A DNA stretch of 27,359 nt from the NCBI GenBank assembly GCA_023460175.1, contig JAEWRC010000211.1, forward strand, positions 1 through 27,359, in the 5' to 3' direction. Source of the DNA: Actinomycetes bacterium (GTDB lineage Bacteria; Actinomycetota; Actinomycetes; Mycobacteriales; Mycobacteriaceae). Below are positions 16,050 to 23,620 of the stretch, one piece after another (the stretch's first letter is position 1; each line of letters starts with the position of its first letter). Under the pieces are notes generated by a model. It worked only from the letters and a program-made list of their open reading frames with translations. It was not told where the DNA came from and made no database searches. The translations under genes were made by a program, and so were the position numbers.

Positions 16050-17105
16050 TCAGCCCGCGGCGCGGGCCGGTAACCGCGGGGGCAGCTGCACGCCGAGCTG
16101 CCGGGCGAGCCGGTACCCGGTCGAGGCCAGCTGCCGGATCCGCTCCGGTCGCAGCCCGGACTGCAGCGCGTGGTCGAGCAATCCCGCCATCCGGTGCGTG
16201 GGATCCACGCGCAGCGCCTGCTCCAAGGCCACCCCCGCCAACGGTCCGTCGCCGCGCACGTAGGCGGAGTACGCCAGCATCGTCAGCGCCTCGGCGCGCC
16301 ACGGCCCCGGCAGCCCCCGCGCCAGCACTACCCACAGCGCCTCCGCCCGGGCCGCGGCCTCGCCCACCGCCAGGCCGTACAGCGCATCCCGGACGATCAG
16401 GTCGGTCAGCGCGTAGGCCAGCGCCGCGAGGTCGGCATCGGCAAGTGCTGCGCCCGCGGCGAGCCGGTCCATCGCCGAAATGGTCTGGCGGATCGCACGA
16501 CCCCGGGCCACGTCCGGGTCCTCGGCGGAGGCGGCCGCACCGGCTTCGGTCAGCTCGGCAACCGCCCGCGTGATTGCCGCGGGATCGCGATCCAGGTCGA
16601 CGGAGATCACCTCCTGCAGCTCCGCGCGGCTGCCGTAGAGCCGGCGCCCGTCGACCACCGCCGCGACCGACAACGGTGAGCTCGACGGGTCGTCGACCCG
16701 CCCGCCCTTACCGCACCCGTCGACGCAGTGCCAGCGCCCGCCGGCCGCGATGCGGTCCACCACGTGGGTGTCGAGCAGTACGACGCCGTTGTCGGCGAGC
16801 AGCTCCTCGAGGTCCTCGCTCAGCTCCCGGTAGGAGTCGTTGCACAGTCGGCATGCGGCGCCTTCGGCGTCCACGATGACCGCGATCACCGCGTCGGCCC
16901 GGGAGGCCGTCGCGACATCGACGAGGTGGTCCAGCTCACCGGCGAGGCAATCGGCCAGATCGACGCGCATGACCGCGCCCATCTGGCCGCGATCCACGCC
17001 GACGAGGACCAGGGACTTCTCCGGGGCGAAGCCCAGGACCGCGGGCACGGCCGCGATCAGCGCCGCGGGACGATTGAGCACGAAATCGGGGTTCTTCGGT
17101 GTCAT
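16050..17105 (-). CDS. DUF4192 family protein (Rv2712c-like)
   Basis: A 351-residue cytoplasmic protein. It opens with NRPAALIAAVPAVLGFAPEKSLVLVGV, the conserved start of DUF4192, and continues with the middle motif DTHVVDRIAAGGRWHCVDGCGKGG and a helical TPR-like C-terminal third (YSAYVRGDGPLAGVALEQALRVDPTHRMAGLLDHAL). The function is unknown. ATG 17105 is chosen because the conserved segment begins ten residues later; no ribosome binding site is present, so the transcript may be leaderless. The gene is convergent with ideR, ten bases apart. Confidence 0.85.
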   Translation of the reverse strand: MTPKNPDFVLNRPAALIAAVPAVLGFAPEKSLVLVGVDRGQMGAVMRVDLADCLAGELDHLVDVATASRADAVIAVIVDAEGAACRLCNDSYRELSEDLEELLADNGVVLLDTHVVDRIAAGGRWHCVDGCGKGGRVDDPSSSPLSVAAVVDGRRLYGSRAELQEVISVDLDRDPAAITRAVAELTEAGAAASAEDPDVARGRAIRQTISAMDRLAAGAALADADLAALAYALTDLIVRDALYGLAVGEAAARAEALWVVLARGLPGPWRAEALTMLAYSAYVRGDGPLAGVALEQALRVDPTHRMAGLLDHALQSGLRPERIRQLASTGYRLARQLGVQLPPRLPARAAG

Positions 17106-17211
17106 GCCCGAACGGTCGCAACCGGCACCGTCGCCGTCGGCTCTCGCACGCCCCGCCGGCCGCCATGCTGTGGAGGAAAGCCGAACTGTGAGTGATTCCG
17201 CATTGGGCGAA

Positions 17212-17266
17212 ATCGGGACTGCGACCGTGCCGTTGCGCGTTGACATCGGTGTGTCGCAGTCCCGAT
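17212..17266 (+). repeat. Perfect 14-bp inverted repeat upstream of the PAC2 gene
   Basis: ATCGGGACTGCGAC (17212-17225) and GTCGCAGTCCCGAT (17253-17266) are exact reverse complements with 27 bases between. The right arm can instead pair over seven bases with CTGCGAC at 17274-17280, so two alternative hairpins are possible. A TTGACA hexamer lies in the loop (17240-17245). Confidence 0.8.
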
Positions 17267-17351
17267 GTGTTTGCTGCGACGATTTGAGGGACACTTGAGG
17301 CAACGGCCGGTAGCCGACGGGTTGCCCAGCCGTAACGAGGAGGCGAGACAT

Positions 17352-18320
17352 ATGGCTCACGTACCAGGTCAGGATCAGCCCGAGCAGACCGGTATGTACG
17401 AGTTGGAGTTTCCCGCGCCGCAGCTGTCCAACGCCGACGGCCGCGGGCCGGTGCTGATCCACGCGCTGGAGGGCTTCTCCGATGCGGGGCACGCAGTCAA
17501 GCTGGCCGCCGCGCACCTCAAGGAGGCCCTCGATACCGAGCTGGTGGCGTCGTTCGCGATCGATGAGCTGCTCGACTACCGCTCCCGGCGGCCGCTGATG
17601 ACCTTCAAGACCGACCGCTTCACCGACTACGAAGACCCCGAGCTGTCGTTGTTCGCGCTGCGCGACAGCGTCGGCACTCCGTTCCTGCTGCTGGCCGGCC
17701 TGGAGCCCGACCTGAAGTGGGAGCGTTTCATCAGTGCGGTGCGGCTGCTGGCCGAGCGCCTCGACGTCCGGCGCACCATCGGGCTCGGCGCCATCCCCAT
17801 GGCGGTGCCGCACACCCGCCCGATCTCGCTGACCGCGCACGCCAACGACCGCGAGTTGATCGCCGAGCACACGCCGTGGGTCGGTGAGGTCCAGGTGCCC
17901 AGCAGCGTGTCGAGCCTGCTGGAGTACCGAATGGCTCAGCACGGCCACGAGGTCGTCGGATTCACCGTGCACGTGCCGCACTATCTGGCGCAGACCGAAT
18001 ACCCCGCCGCGGCGCAGGCGCTGCTGGACGAGGTCGCCCGCTCGGCCGCGCTGGAGCTGCCCACCCAGGCGCTGACCCAGTCCGCCGCCGAGGTGCGCAC
18101 CAAGATCGACGAGCAGGTCGAGGCCAGCGCGGAGGTCGCCCAGGTGGTCAGCGCGCTGGAACAGCAGTACGACGCGTTCATGGCCGCGCAGGAGAACCGC
18201 TCGCTGCTGGCCCGGGACGAGGATCTGCCCAGCGGCGACGAACTGGGTGCCGAGTTCGAACGCTTCCTGGCCCAGCAGTCCAACGACGGCGGCAAGGATC
18301 CGTTCGCCGAGGACGACTAG
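17352..18320 (+). CDS. PAC2-family protein (Rv2714-like)
   Basis: A 322-residue protein of the PAC2 (proteasome assembly chaperone 2) superfamily. The conserved core includes PVLIHALEGFSDAGHAVKLAAAHL (about residues 36-59), LLLAGLEPDLKWERF, GLGAIPMAVPHTRPISLTAHAN and YPAAAQALLDEVARSAALELP. The C-terminal third is helical and acidic. Actinobacterial members are conserved but their role is unproven; proteasome assembly is an inference from the fold. ATG 17352 has GAGGAGG upstream. In M. tuberculosis sthA precedes this gene; here there is instead a short region with hairpins. Confidence 0.88.
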   Translation: MAHVPGQDQPEQTGMYELEFPAPQLSNADGRGPVLIHALEGFSDAGHAVKLAAAHLKEALDTELVASFAIDELLDYRSRRPLMTFKTDRFTDYEDPELSLFALRDSVGTPFLLLAGLEPDLKWERFISAVRLLAERLDVRRTIGLGAIPMAVPHTRPISLTAHANDRELIAEHTPWVGEVQVPSSVSSLLEYRMAQHGHEVVGFTVHVPHYLAQTEYPAAAQALLDEVARSAALELPTQALTQSAAEVRTKIDEQVEASAEVAQVVSALEQQYDAFMAAQENRSLLARDEDLPSGDELGAEFERFLAQQSNDGGKDPFAEDD

Positions 18321-18352
18321 CTCGACGGCCCAACTGCGCCCGAGGTCGGCAG

Positions 18353-18358
18353 TAGAGT
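18353..18358 (+). promoter_or_regulatory. -10 element (TAGAGT) for the PhzF-like gene, leaderless
   Basis: TAGAGT ends six bases before ATG 18365, so transcription would begin exactly at the start codon. There is no ribosome binding site. The hexamer and spacing are the same as at cei. Confidence 0.5.
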
Positions 18359-18364
18359 CGGGCC

Positions 18365-19060
18365 ATGGCTACCGACGTGACTGTGCTGCGGGTGTTCACT
18401 GACTCGGCGGGAGAATTCGGTAACCCGCTCGGCGTGGTGGACGCCGCGACCGTCCCACCCACGGACCGCCAGCGGCTCGCCACCGAATTGGGTTACAGCG
18501 AAACCATATTCATCGATCTGCCGGAGTCCGGTGCGACCAGCACCACGGCCCACATCTTCACCCCGGCCGCCGAGTTGCCATTCGCCGGGCACCCCACGGT
18601 GGGGGCGGCGTGGTGGCTGCGGTCCCAGGGCCACCACATCCACACGCTGCGGGTTCCGGCGGGCATCGTCCAGGTCAGCTACGACGTGGGCGCCGAGAAG
18701 TTGACCGCCATCAGCGCGCGGGCCGAGTGGGCCCCGGAGTTCGCGATCCATGACCTCGGCTCCGTCGAGGAGGTGCTGGCCGCGGATGCCGACGACTATC
18801 CCGATGACATCGACCACTACCTGTGGACCTGGACCGACAAGTCCGCCGGCGAGATCCGCGCGCGGATGTTCGTGCCGAGCTTGGGAGTTCCCGAGGACGA
18901 GGCGACCGGTTCGGCCGCGGTGCGGATCACCGACTATCTGAGCCAGGATCTCGTCATCATCCAGGGCAAGGGCTCGCGGATCGAAACGCAGTGGAGTTCC
19001 GACGGGTGGGTGCGAGTCGCGGGCGCCGTCGTCGACGACGGGGCGCGCCGCCTCGATTGA
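18365..19060 (+). CDS. PhzF/DapF-fold isomerase-like protein (Rv2716-like)
   Basis: A 231-residue protein of the PhzF family, shorter than the usual 260-300 residues. Family features are VFTDSAGEFGNPLGVV at the N-terminus, the active-site Glu46 in the YSETIFI stretch, AAELPFAGHPTVGAAWWL (about residues 68-85) and the C-terminal DEATGSAAVRITDYL. PhzF enzymes act as isomerases on small acidic substrates; the substrate here is unknown. ATG 18365 is chosen from the leaderless promoter and the conserved start. It is convergent with nrdR. Confidence 0.88.
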   Translation: MATDVTVLRVFTDSAGEFGNPLGVVDAATVPPTDRQRLATELGYSETIFIDLPESGATSTTAHIFTPAAELPFAGHPTVGAAWWLRSQGHHIHTLRVPAGIVQVSYDVGAEKLTAISARAEWAPEFAIHDLGSVEEVLAADADDYPDDIDHYLWTWTDKSAGEIRARMFVPSLGVPEDEATGSAAVRITDYLSQDLVIIQGKGSRIETQWSSDGWVRVAGAVVDDGARRLD

Positions 19061-19071
19061 GGGACCGGCGG

Positions 19072-19533
19072 TCAGCCCGCGGCCGGGGCCTCGCGGTGAC
19101 GGCGCAGGTCCTGGATCTCGCGTTCGAAGTCGTCGGCGGAAGTGAACGACCGGTAGACCGACGCGAACCGCAGATACGCCACTTCGTCGAGTTCGCGCAA
19201 CGGACCCAGGATGGCCAGTCCGACCTCGTGACTGGGCACTTCCGGACCGGAGGCACGCACCGCGTCCTCGACCTGCTGAGCCAGTACGTTGAGCGCGTCG
19301 TCGTCGACCTGACGGCCCTGACAGGCCCGCCGCACGCCGCTGATCACCTTCTCCCGGCTGAACGGTTCGGTGACACCGCTGCGCTTGACCACGGCCAGCA
19401 CCGCAGTCTCCACCGTGGTGAACCGCTTCCCGCATTCCGGACACGAGCGACGCCGGCGGATGGCTTGGCCCTCGTCGGTTTCACGGGAGTCCACCACGCG
19501 CGAATCGGGATGCCGGCAGAAAGGACAGTGCAT
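19072..19533 (-). CDS. nrdR: Transcriptional repressor NrdR
   Basis: A 153-residue repressor of ribonucleotide reductase genes. The N-terminal zinc ribbon has CPFC and CPEC pairs (Cys3, Cys6, Cys31 and Cys34), followed by an ATP-cone domain (about residues 45-135) that senses ATP/dATP, including VVKRSGVTEPFSREKVISGV and ELDEVAYLRFASVYRSF. ATG 19533 is preceded by AAGGAG at six bases. A candidate -10 (TAGTCT, 19586-19581 on the minus strand) lies about 40 bases upstream. Its place beside lexA and chiZ is the mycobacterial order. Confidence 0.96.
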   Translation of the reverse strand: MHCPFCRHPDSRVVDSRETDEGQAIRRRRSCPECGKRFTTVETAVLAVVKRSGVTEPFSREKVISGVRRACQGRQVDDDALNVLAQQVEDAVRASGPEVPSHEVGLAILGPLRELDEVAYLRFASVYRSFTSADDFEREIQDLRRHREAPAAG

Positions 19534-19640
19534 GTCCGCTCCTTCATCGCCCCGGCATTGAGATGAACTGATCGTCTCAGAGACTACCCGCGCCCGTCTG
19601 GCGCGAGCCAGCGAGCCGAACTCCACGACCGCCATCGGAC

Positions 19641-20153
19641 TCAGCCGATCGGCGCGATGAGGGTCTGGCCCGCGTCGATCACCGGTGACTGCAGTTCATT
19701 GAGTTCGCGGATCCGCTCGACCACGCTGCTCACCGGCGCCTGCGGCGCGACGCGGGCCGCCAGGTGCGCCAAGGTCTCCCCCGACTTCACCTGGACCACC
19801 GCGAGCTGATCCGGCACCGACGCCGACGCGTCGCGCACCGTCTCGCCGAACTGCGCCACCGCGCCCAGCCACATCGTGATCAGCCCGGCCAACAGCGCCA
19901 GCCCGACAATGGTGACGGGCCGGACCTGCTTGGCCGGGCGGCGGGTGTGCACGGCCCGGGACATCCGCACGCCGGTACCGCGATAGCGCGGCGTCATCGG
20001 GGCGGGACGCCCCTGTCCGGGACGGCTGCCGTCCACCACCCGGGGCAGGGCGCGGCCCCGGCGCGGCGTGCGCGGCGGCGCGGCGTCGAACTCCGCCGGT
20101 GCGGTGGCGAATGTGATGTCCCAGGCCTGGGGGTAAACGCTGGTGCGTGTCAT
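19641..20153 (-). CDS. chiZ: SOS-induced LysM cell-wall protein ChiZ (Rv2719c-like)
   Basis: A 170-residue protein with a Pro/Arg-rich cytoplasmic N-terminus (residues 1-75), one membrane segment (about 80-100, VTIVGLALLAGLITMWLGAVA) and an outer LysM-type peptidoglycan-binding domain ending in IRELNELQSPVIDAGQTLIAPIG. In M. tuberculosis the homologue is induced by DNA damage, affects cell division and was reported to hydrolyse peptidoglycan. ATG 20153 has GGAAGGA upstream. An in-frame ATG at 20186 with its own AGGAG would add 11 residues and is a real alternative. Two SOS boxes overlap the predicted promoter. Confidence 0.88.
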   Translation of the reverse strand: MTRTSVYPQAWDITFATAPAEFDAAPPRTPRRGRALPRVVDGSRPGQGRPAPMTPRYRGTGVRMSRAVHTRRPAKQVRPVTIVGLALLAGLITMWLGAVAQFGETVRDASASVPDQLAVVQVKSGETLAHLAARVAPQAPVSSVVERIRELNELQSPVIDAGQTLIAPIG

Positions 20154-20190
20154 GTCCGATCCTTCCGGTCGATGCGAGCCGTACATTCGT

Positions 20191-20206
20191 TCGCTCCTAT
20201 GTTCGA
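20191..20206. promoter_or_regulatory. Imperfect SOS (LexA) box upstream of chiZ
   Basis: TCGCTC-CTAT-GTTCGA has one perfect half-site and two mismatches in the other, compared with TCGAAC-N4-GTTCGA. It overlaps the predicted chiZ transcription start near 20200. Confidence 0.5.
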
Positions 20207-20213
20207 ACGCTAA

Positions 20214-20229
20214 TCGACCATCTGTTCGA
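20214..20229. promoter_or_regulatory. SOS (LexA) box of chiZ
   Basis: TCGACC-ATCT-GTTCGA differs from the mycobacterial SOS consensus at one base. It lies just upstream of a TAGCGT -10 (20212-20207 on the minus strand), where bound LexA would block chiZ transcription. A further lone half-site TCGAAC is at 20255-20260. Confidence 0.75.
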
Positions 20230-20313
20230 AGGAAAGCCCAAACCGAACATGTGATCGAACCGTAGCCGAACGATAAACCCGACCACCGACAAGCAGCCGG
20301 GATCCGACACACG

Positions 20314-20329
20314 TCGAACACATGTTTGA
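20314..20329. promoter_or_regulatory. SOS (LexA) box of lexA
   Basis: TCGAAC-ACAT-GTTTGA differs from the consensus at one base. It overlaps the -35 element of the predicted lexA promoter, so LexA should repress its own gene. Confidence 0.8.
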
Positions 20330-20354
20330 TTATCCAGGTCGGGAGGGCTAAATT
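20326..20354 (+). promoter_or_regulatory. lexA promoter, leaderless transcript predicted
   Basis: TTGATT (20326-20331) and TAAATT (20349-20354) are separated by 17 bases, and the -10 ends seven bases before ATG 20362. The mRNA should begin at or one base before the start codon, so GGGAGGG at 20341 is spacer DNA and not a ribosome binding site. Confidence 0.6.
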
Positions 20355-20361
20355 CGTTGTC

Positions 20362-21078
20362 ATGGCTGACACCGAATCCGGCAGCACCTCCGCAGACGCC
20401 AAGTCAGGTTCCGGCGCCAAACGCGATGGCGCGCGCGACACCTCGCTCACCGAACGGCAACGCACCATCCTCGAGGTGATCCGCGCCTCGGTGACCACCC
20501 GCGGCTACCCGCCCAGCATCCGAGAGATCGGCGACGCGGTCGGGCTGACCTCCACTTCCTCAGTGGCACACCAGCTTCGGACCCTCGAGCGCAAGGGCTA
20601 TCTGCGCCGGGACCCGAACCGTCCGCGCGCCGTCGACGTCCGTGGCCTCGACGACGCCCAACCGGCGGTGGCGACCGACGTGGCCGGTTCCGACGCCCTG
20701 CCGGAGCCCACCTTCGTGCCGGTGCTCGGCCGGATCGCCGCCGGCGGGCCCATCCTGGCCGAGGAGGCCGTCGAAGATGTGTTCCCCCTGCCGCGCGAAC
20801 TCGTCGGCCAGGGATCGCTGTTTTTGCTCAAGGTGGTCGGTGAATCCATGGTGGACGCCGCGATCTGCGACGGCGACTGGGTGGTGGTCCGGCAGCAGAG
20901 CGTGGCCGACAACGGCGACATCGTCGCGGCCATGATCGACGGCGAGGCCACCGTGAAGACGTTCAAGCGCACCGCCGGTCAGGTGTGGCTGATGCCGCAC
21001 AACCCGGCGTTCGACCCGATCCCCGGCAACGACGCCGCCGTGCTCGGCAAAGTCGTCACCGTCATCCGCAAGATCTGA
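20362..21078 (+). CDS. lexA: SOS response repressor LexA
   Basis: A 238-residue repressor and self-cleaving protease. The N-terminal winged helix spans about residues 28-90 (SIREIGDAVGLTSTSSVAHQLRTLERKGYL). The cleavage site is Ala127-Gly128 in GRIAAGGP. The catalytic dyad is Ser162 (GESMVD) and Lys199 (ATVKTFKR). When RecA filaments form, it cuts itself and SOS genes are released. A TTG at 20326 would extend it by 12 residues, but that codon is part of the -35 element, so ATG 20362 is preferred. The stop lies inside the first unit of a 15-bp tandem repeat. Confidence 0.96.
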   Translation: MADTESGSTSADAKSGSGAKRDGARDTSLTERQRTILEVIRASVTTRGYPPSIREIGDAVGLTSTSSVAHQLRTLERKGYLRRDPNRPRAVDVRGLDDAQPAVATDVAGSDALPEPTFVPVLGRIAAGGPILAEEAVEDVFPLPRELVGQGSLFLLKVVGESMVDAAICDGDWVVVRQQSVADNGDIVAAMIDGEATVKTFKRTAGQVWLMPHNPAFDPIPGNDAAVLGKVVTVIRKI

Positions 21079-21133
21079 GCAACGGCCATCTGGGCGATGG
21101 CCAGCTGAGCGACGGCCAGCTGAGCGACGGCCA
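21074..21133. repeat. Four tandem 15-bp repeats at the end of lexA
   Basis: The units start at 21074, 21089, 21104 and 21119. The last two are identical (GCTGAGCGACGGCCA); the first two differ from them at two to four bases each. The array begins with the last two bases before the lexA stop and ends five bases before the stop of the convergent LGFP protein gene. Confidence 0.85.
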
Positions 21134-21138
21134 CGGCC

Positions 21139-23415
21139 CTAGTCGGCCCGGCTGAAGCCATTCGCCTCGGCCAGTTGCGGGCTGGCGAACCAGATTTCGG
21201 CGACGGTCTCGTCGTAACCGGGCGTGCCCGGGACGTGATACCGGCCGGTGCGCATGCTGCCCTTGATCGGGTAGCCGTCCGGCGCCCGATGCGGGTCGTC
21301 CAGCGGCAGATGGATGGCCGGCGGTGCCCCGGCATCCTGCGGCTGGCCCGCCTCGACATCCTGCTCCGCGGGCTCCGGCGGTGCCGGGGCCTCGGTGTGG
21401 CCACCGAACCGAACGTCGTCGGTGTACTCGGTGTCGGTGTAATCGTCGTCGGTGTACTCGGGGGCCGGCGGCGGTGCGGCGCCGTAGACCGGCGCGAACA
21501 GCGAGCCCGGGCCCGGCAGGTAGTCGTCGTCCTCGGGCGCATCCCACGACCGGCGCGGCTCATCACCGAAGGCCGCGTGGCGACCACCGGAAGACTCGGG
21601 CTCGGTGGAGCCCACCACCCGCGTCGGGGCCGTGTCCACCGCGTCGGGATCCTCGTCGACAATCGGCTCGTCGAAGTCGTCCGCGAGGTGGGCGGGTCCG
21701 GAGTCCTGCACGCCGCGGTGGGTGAACAGCCCGTCGTCGCCCAGTTCGTCGAAGCGGGTCGTAGACGGCTCGGACTCGGGCTCCGACCACACCGGCGGCG
21801 CGAGGTAACCGCCCTTGTCGTAGCCCCCGCTCTCGTCATAGCCGCCGTCGTCGTAACCGTCGTCGTCGGCCTCGGCGAAGTCCGAGCGCGACGACCAGCG
21901 GCTGGGCTCACCGCGGAAATCCTCGGGGCCGTCGGGTCCGTCGTGCGGATCCTGGCGCGGATCGTCGCCGTAGCGGGTGTCATCGCCGTAGCGGGTGTCC
22001 TCGCCGTAGCGGGTGTCGTAGCGATCGTCGTCGACGTCCTCGTCGAAGTCGGCCTCGGACCGGTCGGAGCGCCGCTTGCTCATCGCCATCCAGGCGTACA
22101 GCGAACCCAGGAGCAGCAGGGCCAGCGGGATGATCCACCACAGCCACCAGTTCTGCCAGGTGACGCCGCCCTCGTCGGCGGGCTCCGGGGCCACCGGCGG
22201 GGTGCTGGGCACCGGCGCGTTGGGCACCTCGAGTCCGGCCAGCGATTCGGCGAGATTGGCCGGGTCGCTGCTGAACGAGTTGTCGGCGCTGTTCCAGGCG
22301 AGCTCGCCGCCGCTGAACGGCTGGGTGACGGTCGTGCCCTCGGTGTTCTGGTCGCCGGTCGGCACACCCAGCTCGCCGGTGGCGCCGCCGAGCTTGTCCC
22401 AGGCGGCCTTCATCGCGCCGCCCACGATGACCGCGCCGTGGTCGGGGGTCCAGAAGATCACCGGATGGTCGGGCGCGGAGAACGCCTGCACCCGGCTGTC
22501 GGGCACGCCGCCGTCGGCCTCACTGGCGACGGGGAAACCGAAGTCGCCGGCGGGTCCCCCGGCCGACTCATACTTGGCCAGGATGTCGCCGGTGACGGCG
22601 AAGGCACCGGTCTCCGGGGTGTAGAACACCTTGCCGCCGGCGAAGTCCTGCGCGGTGCCGCCCTCGCCGATCGGGTACGGGCCACCGGCGCGGGCGCCCA
22701 GCGGTCCTTGGGCTCCCCCGTTGGCGCGCCAGGCCGCGGCGATCGCCGAGGCCGGGTCCGACGGGATGTTCAGGTCCGCCAGTTGACCGGCGAGTTCCGG
22801 CGGTTCGGTGGTGAAGGTCCGCGTCCGCTTGTCGAACGACAGCAGACCGCCGGTGAAACGCTGCGTGACGACATCGCCGTCGTAGCTCTCGTCCTCGATG
22901 GGCACGCCGAGGATCCCGGACGACCCGCCGACCTGATCCCAGGCCGCGTTGATGGCCCCGCGCACCACCCAGGCCCCGGTTTCCGGGGTCCAGAAGATCA
23001 CCGGATTGTCGGCGGCATTGAATGTCGAGTTGCGACTCTCGGGGCTCACCCGGCCCGGGCCCTCATCGATCTTCGGAAAGCCGAGATCGCTTTCCGCGGG
23101 ACCACCGAGAGCGCGGTATTTCTCGAGAATGGCGCCGTGCATGGTCCGCGCCCCGGTCGCCGGCGAAAAGAAGATTGCGCCGCCGACGAAATTCTGACCG
23201 AAGCCCGCCCCCGCCGGATAGACCCCACCGTCGCGGGGGCCCAACTGCGATGCGTCCCCACCGGCGGCGTTCCACGCCGCATCGATGGCCGCCGTGGCGT
23301 CGCTCTCGGGCGAGGCGACGGCCGCGGGTGCATACAGCACCGCGGTGGCCGCCGCCAACGCCAATCCCATTACCGCCCGGCCGATAAAGCCGAATGCCAT
23401 TCGCTGCCGTGTCAT
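21139..23415 (-). CDS. LGFP-repeat membrane protein with acidic tail (Rv2721c-like)
   Basis: A 758-residue protein. A signal peptide (residues 1-35, ending APAAVAS) is followed by LGFP-type repeats with motifs such as LGFPKIDE, LGVPIEDE, FGFPVASE and LGVPTGDQ, each near NPVIFWTPETGA-type strands (about 40-390). A Pro-rich linker and one membrane segment (about 420-445, NWWLWWIIPLALLLLGSLYAW) come next. The long tail is rich in Asp, Gly and Tyr and internally repetitive (TRYGDD units). It ends in a conserved segment YPIKGSMRTGRYHVPGTPGYDETVAEIWF, resembling the small sunset-type domain. LGFP repeats are thought to bind the cell wall. ATG 23415 is chosen for the signal peptide; upstream residues do not look like protein. 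Confidence 0.85.
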   Translation of the reverse strand: MTRQRMAFGFIGRAVMGLALAAATAVLYAPAAVASPESDATAAIDAAWNAAGGDASQLGPRDGGVYPAGAGFGQNFVGGAIFFSPATGARTMHGAILEKYRALGGPAESDLGFPKIDEGPGRVSPESRNSTFNAADNPVIFWTPETGAWVVRGAINAAWDQVGGSSGILGVPIEDESYDGDVVTQRFTGGLLSFDKRTRTFTTEPPELAGQLADLNIPSDPASAIAAAWRANGGAQGPLGARAGGPYPIGEGGTAQDFAGGKVFYTPETGAFAVTGDILAKYESAGGPAGDFGFPVASEADGGVPDSRVQAFSAPDHPVIFWTPDHGAVIVGGAMKAAWDKLGGATGELGVPTGDQNTEGTTVTQPFSGGELAWNSADNSFSSDPANLAESLAGLEVPNAPVPSTPPVAPEPADEGGVTWQNWWLWWIIPLALLLLGSLYAWMAMSKRRSDRSEADFDEDVDDDRYDTRYGEDTRYGDDTRYGDDPRQDPHDGPDGPEDFRGEPSRWSSRSDFAEADDDGYDDGGYDESGGYDKGGYLAPPVWSEPESEPSTTRFDELGDDGLFTHRGVQDSGPAHLADDFDEPIVDEDPDAVDTAPTRVVGSTEPESSGGRHAAFGDEPRRSWDAPEDDDYLPGPGSLFAPVYGAAPPPAPEYTDDDYTDTEYTDDVRFGGHTEAPAPPEPAEQDVEAGQPQDAGAPPAIHLPLDDPHRAPDGYPIKGSMRTGRYHVPGTPGYDETVAEIWFASPQLAEANGFSRAD

Positions 23416-23620
23416 CAAACCCACCCACGCTTTCCGACCGCTGCACTTCCGCAAAGCGACCCCGCCGCCGCCGCTCCCCGTATCGGCGCAGCGTGAAGCC
23501 CTATTGAGGTCATTTCGCAGACAATACCCACTGCTGTCGTGAATAACGTGCACCTGCGACCGCTCTGCGCGTTATTGATATCCGACGGTGATTCAACGGC
23601 GGCTCGGCTAATGGCCGCTA

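Noticed and set aside
20979..21983. Minus-strand frame with AVAQL repeats near the lexA end
   Set aside because: The repeats only reflect the 15-bp DNA array. The rest is Arg/Pro/Thr-rich shadow of the LGFP gene.
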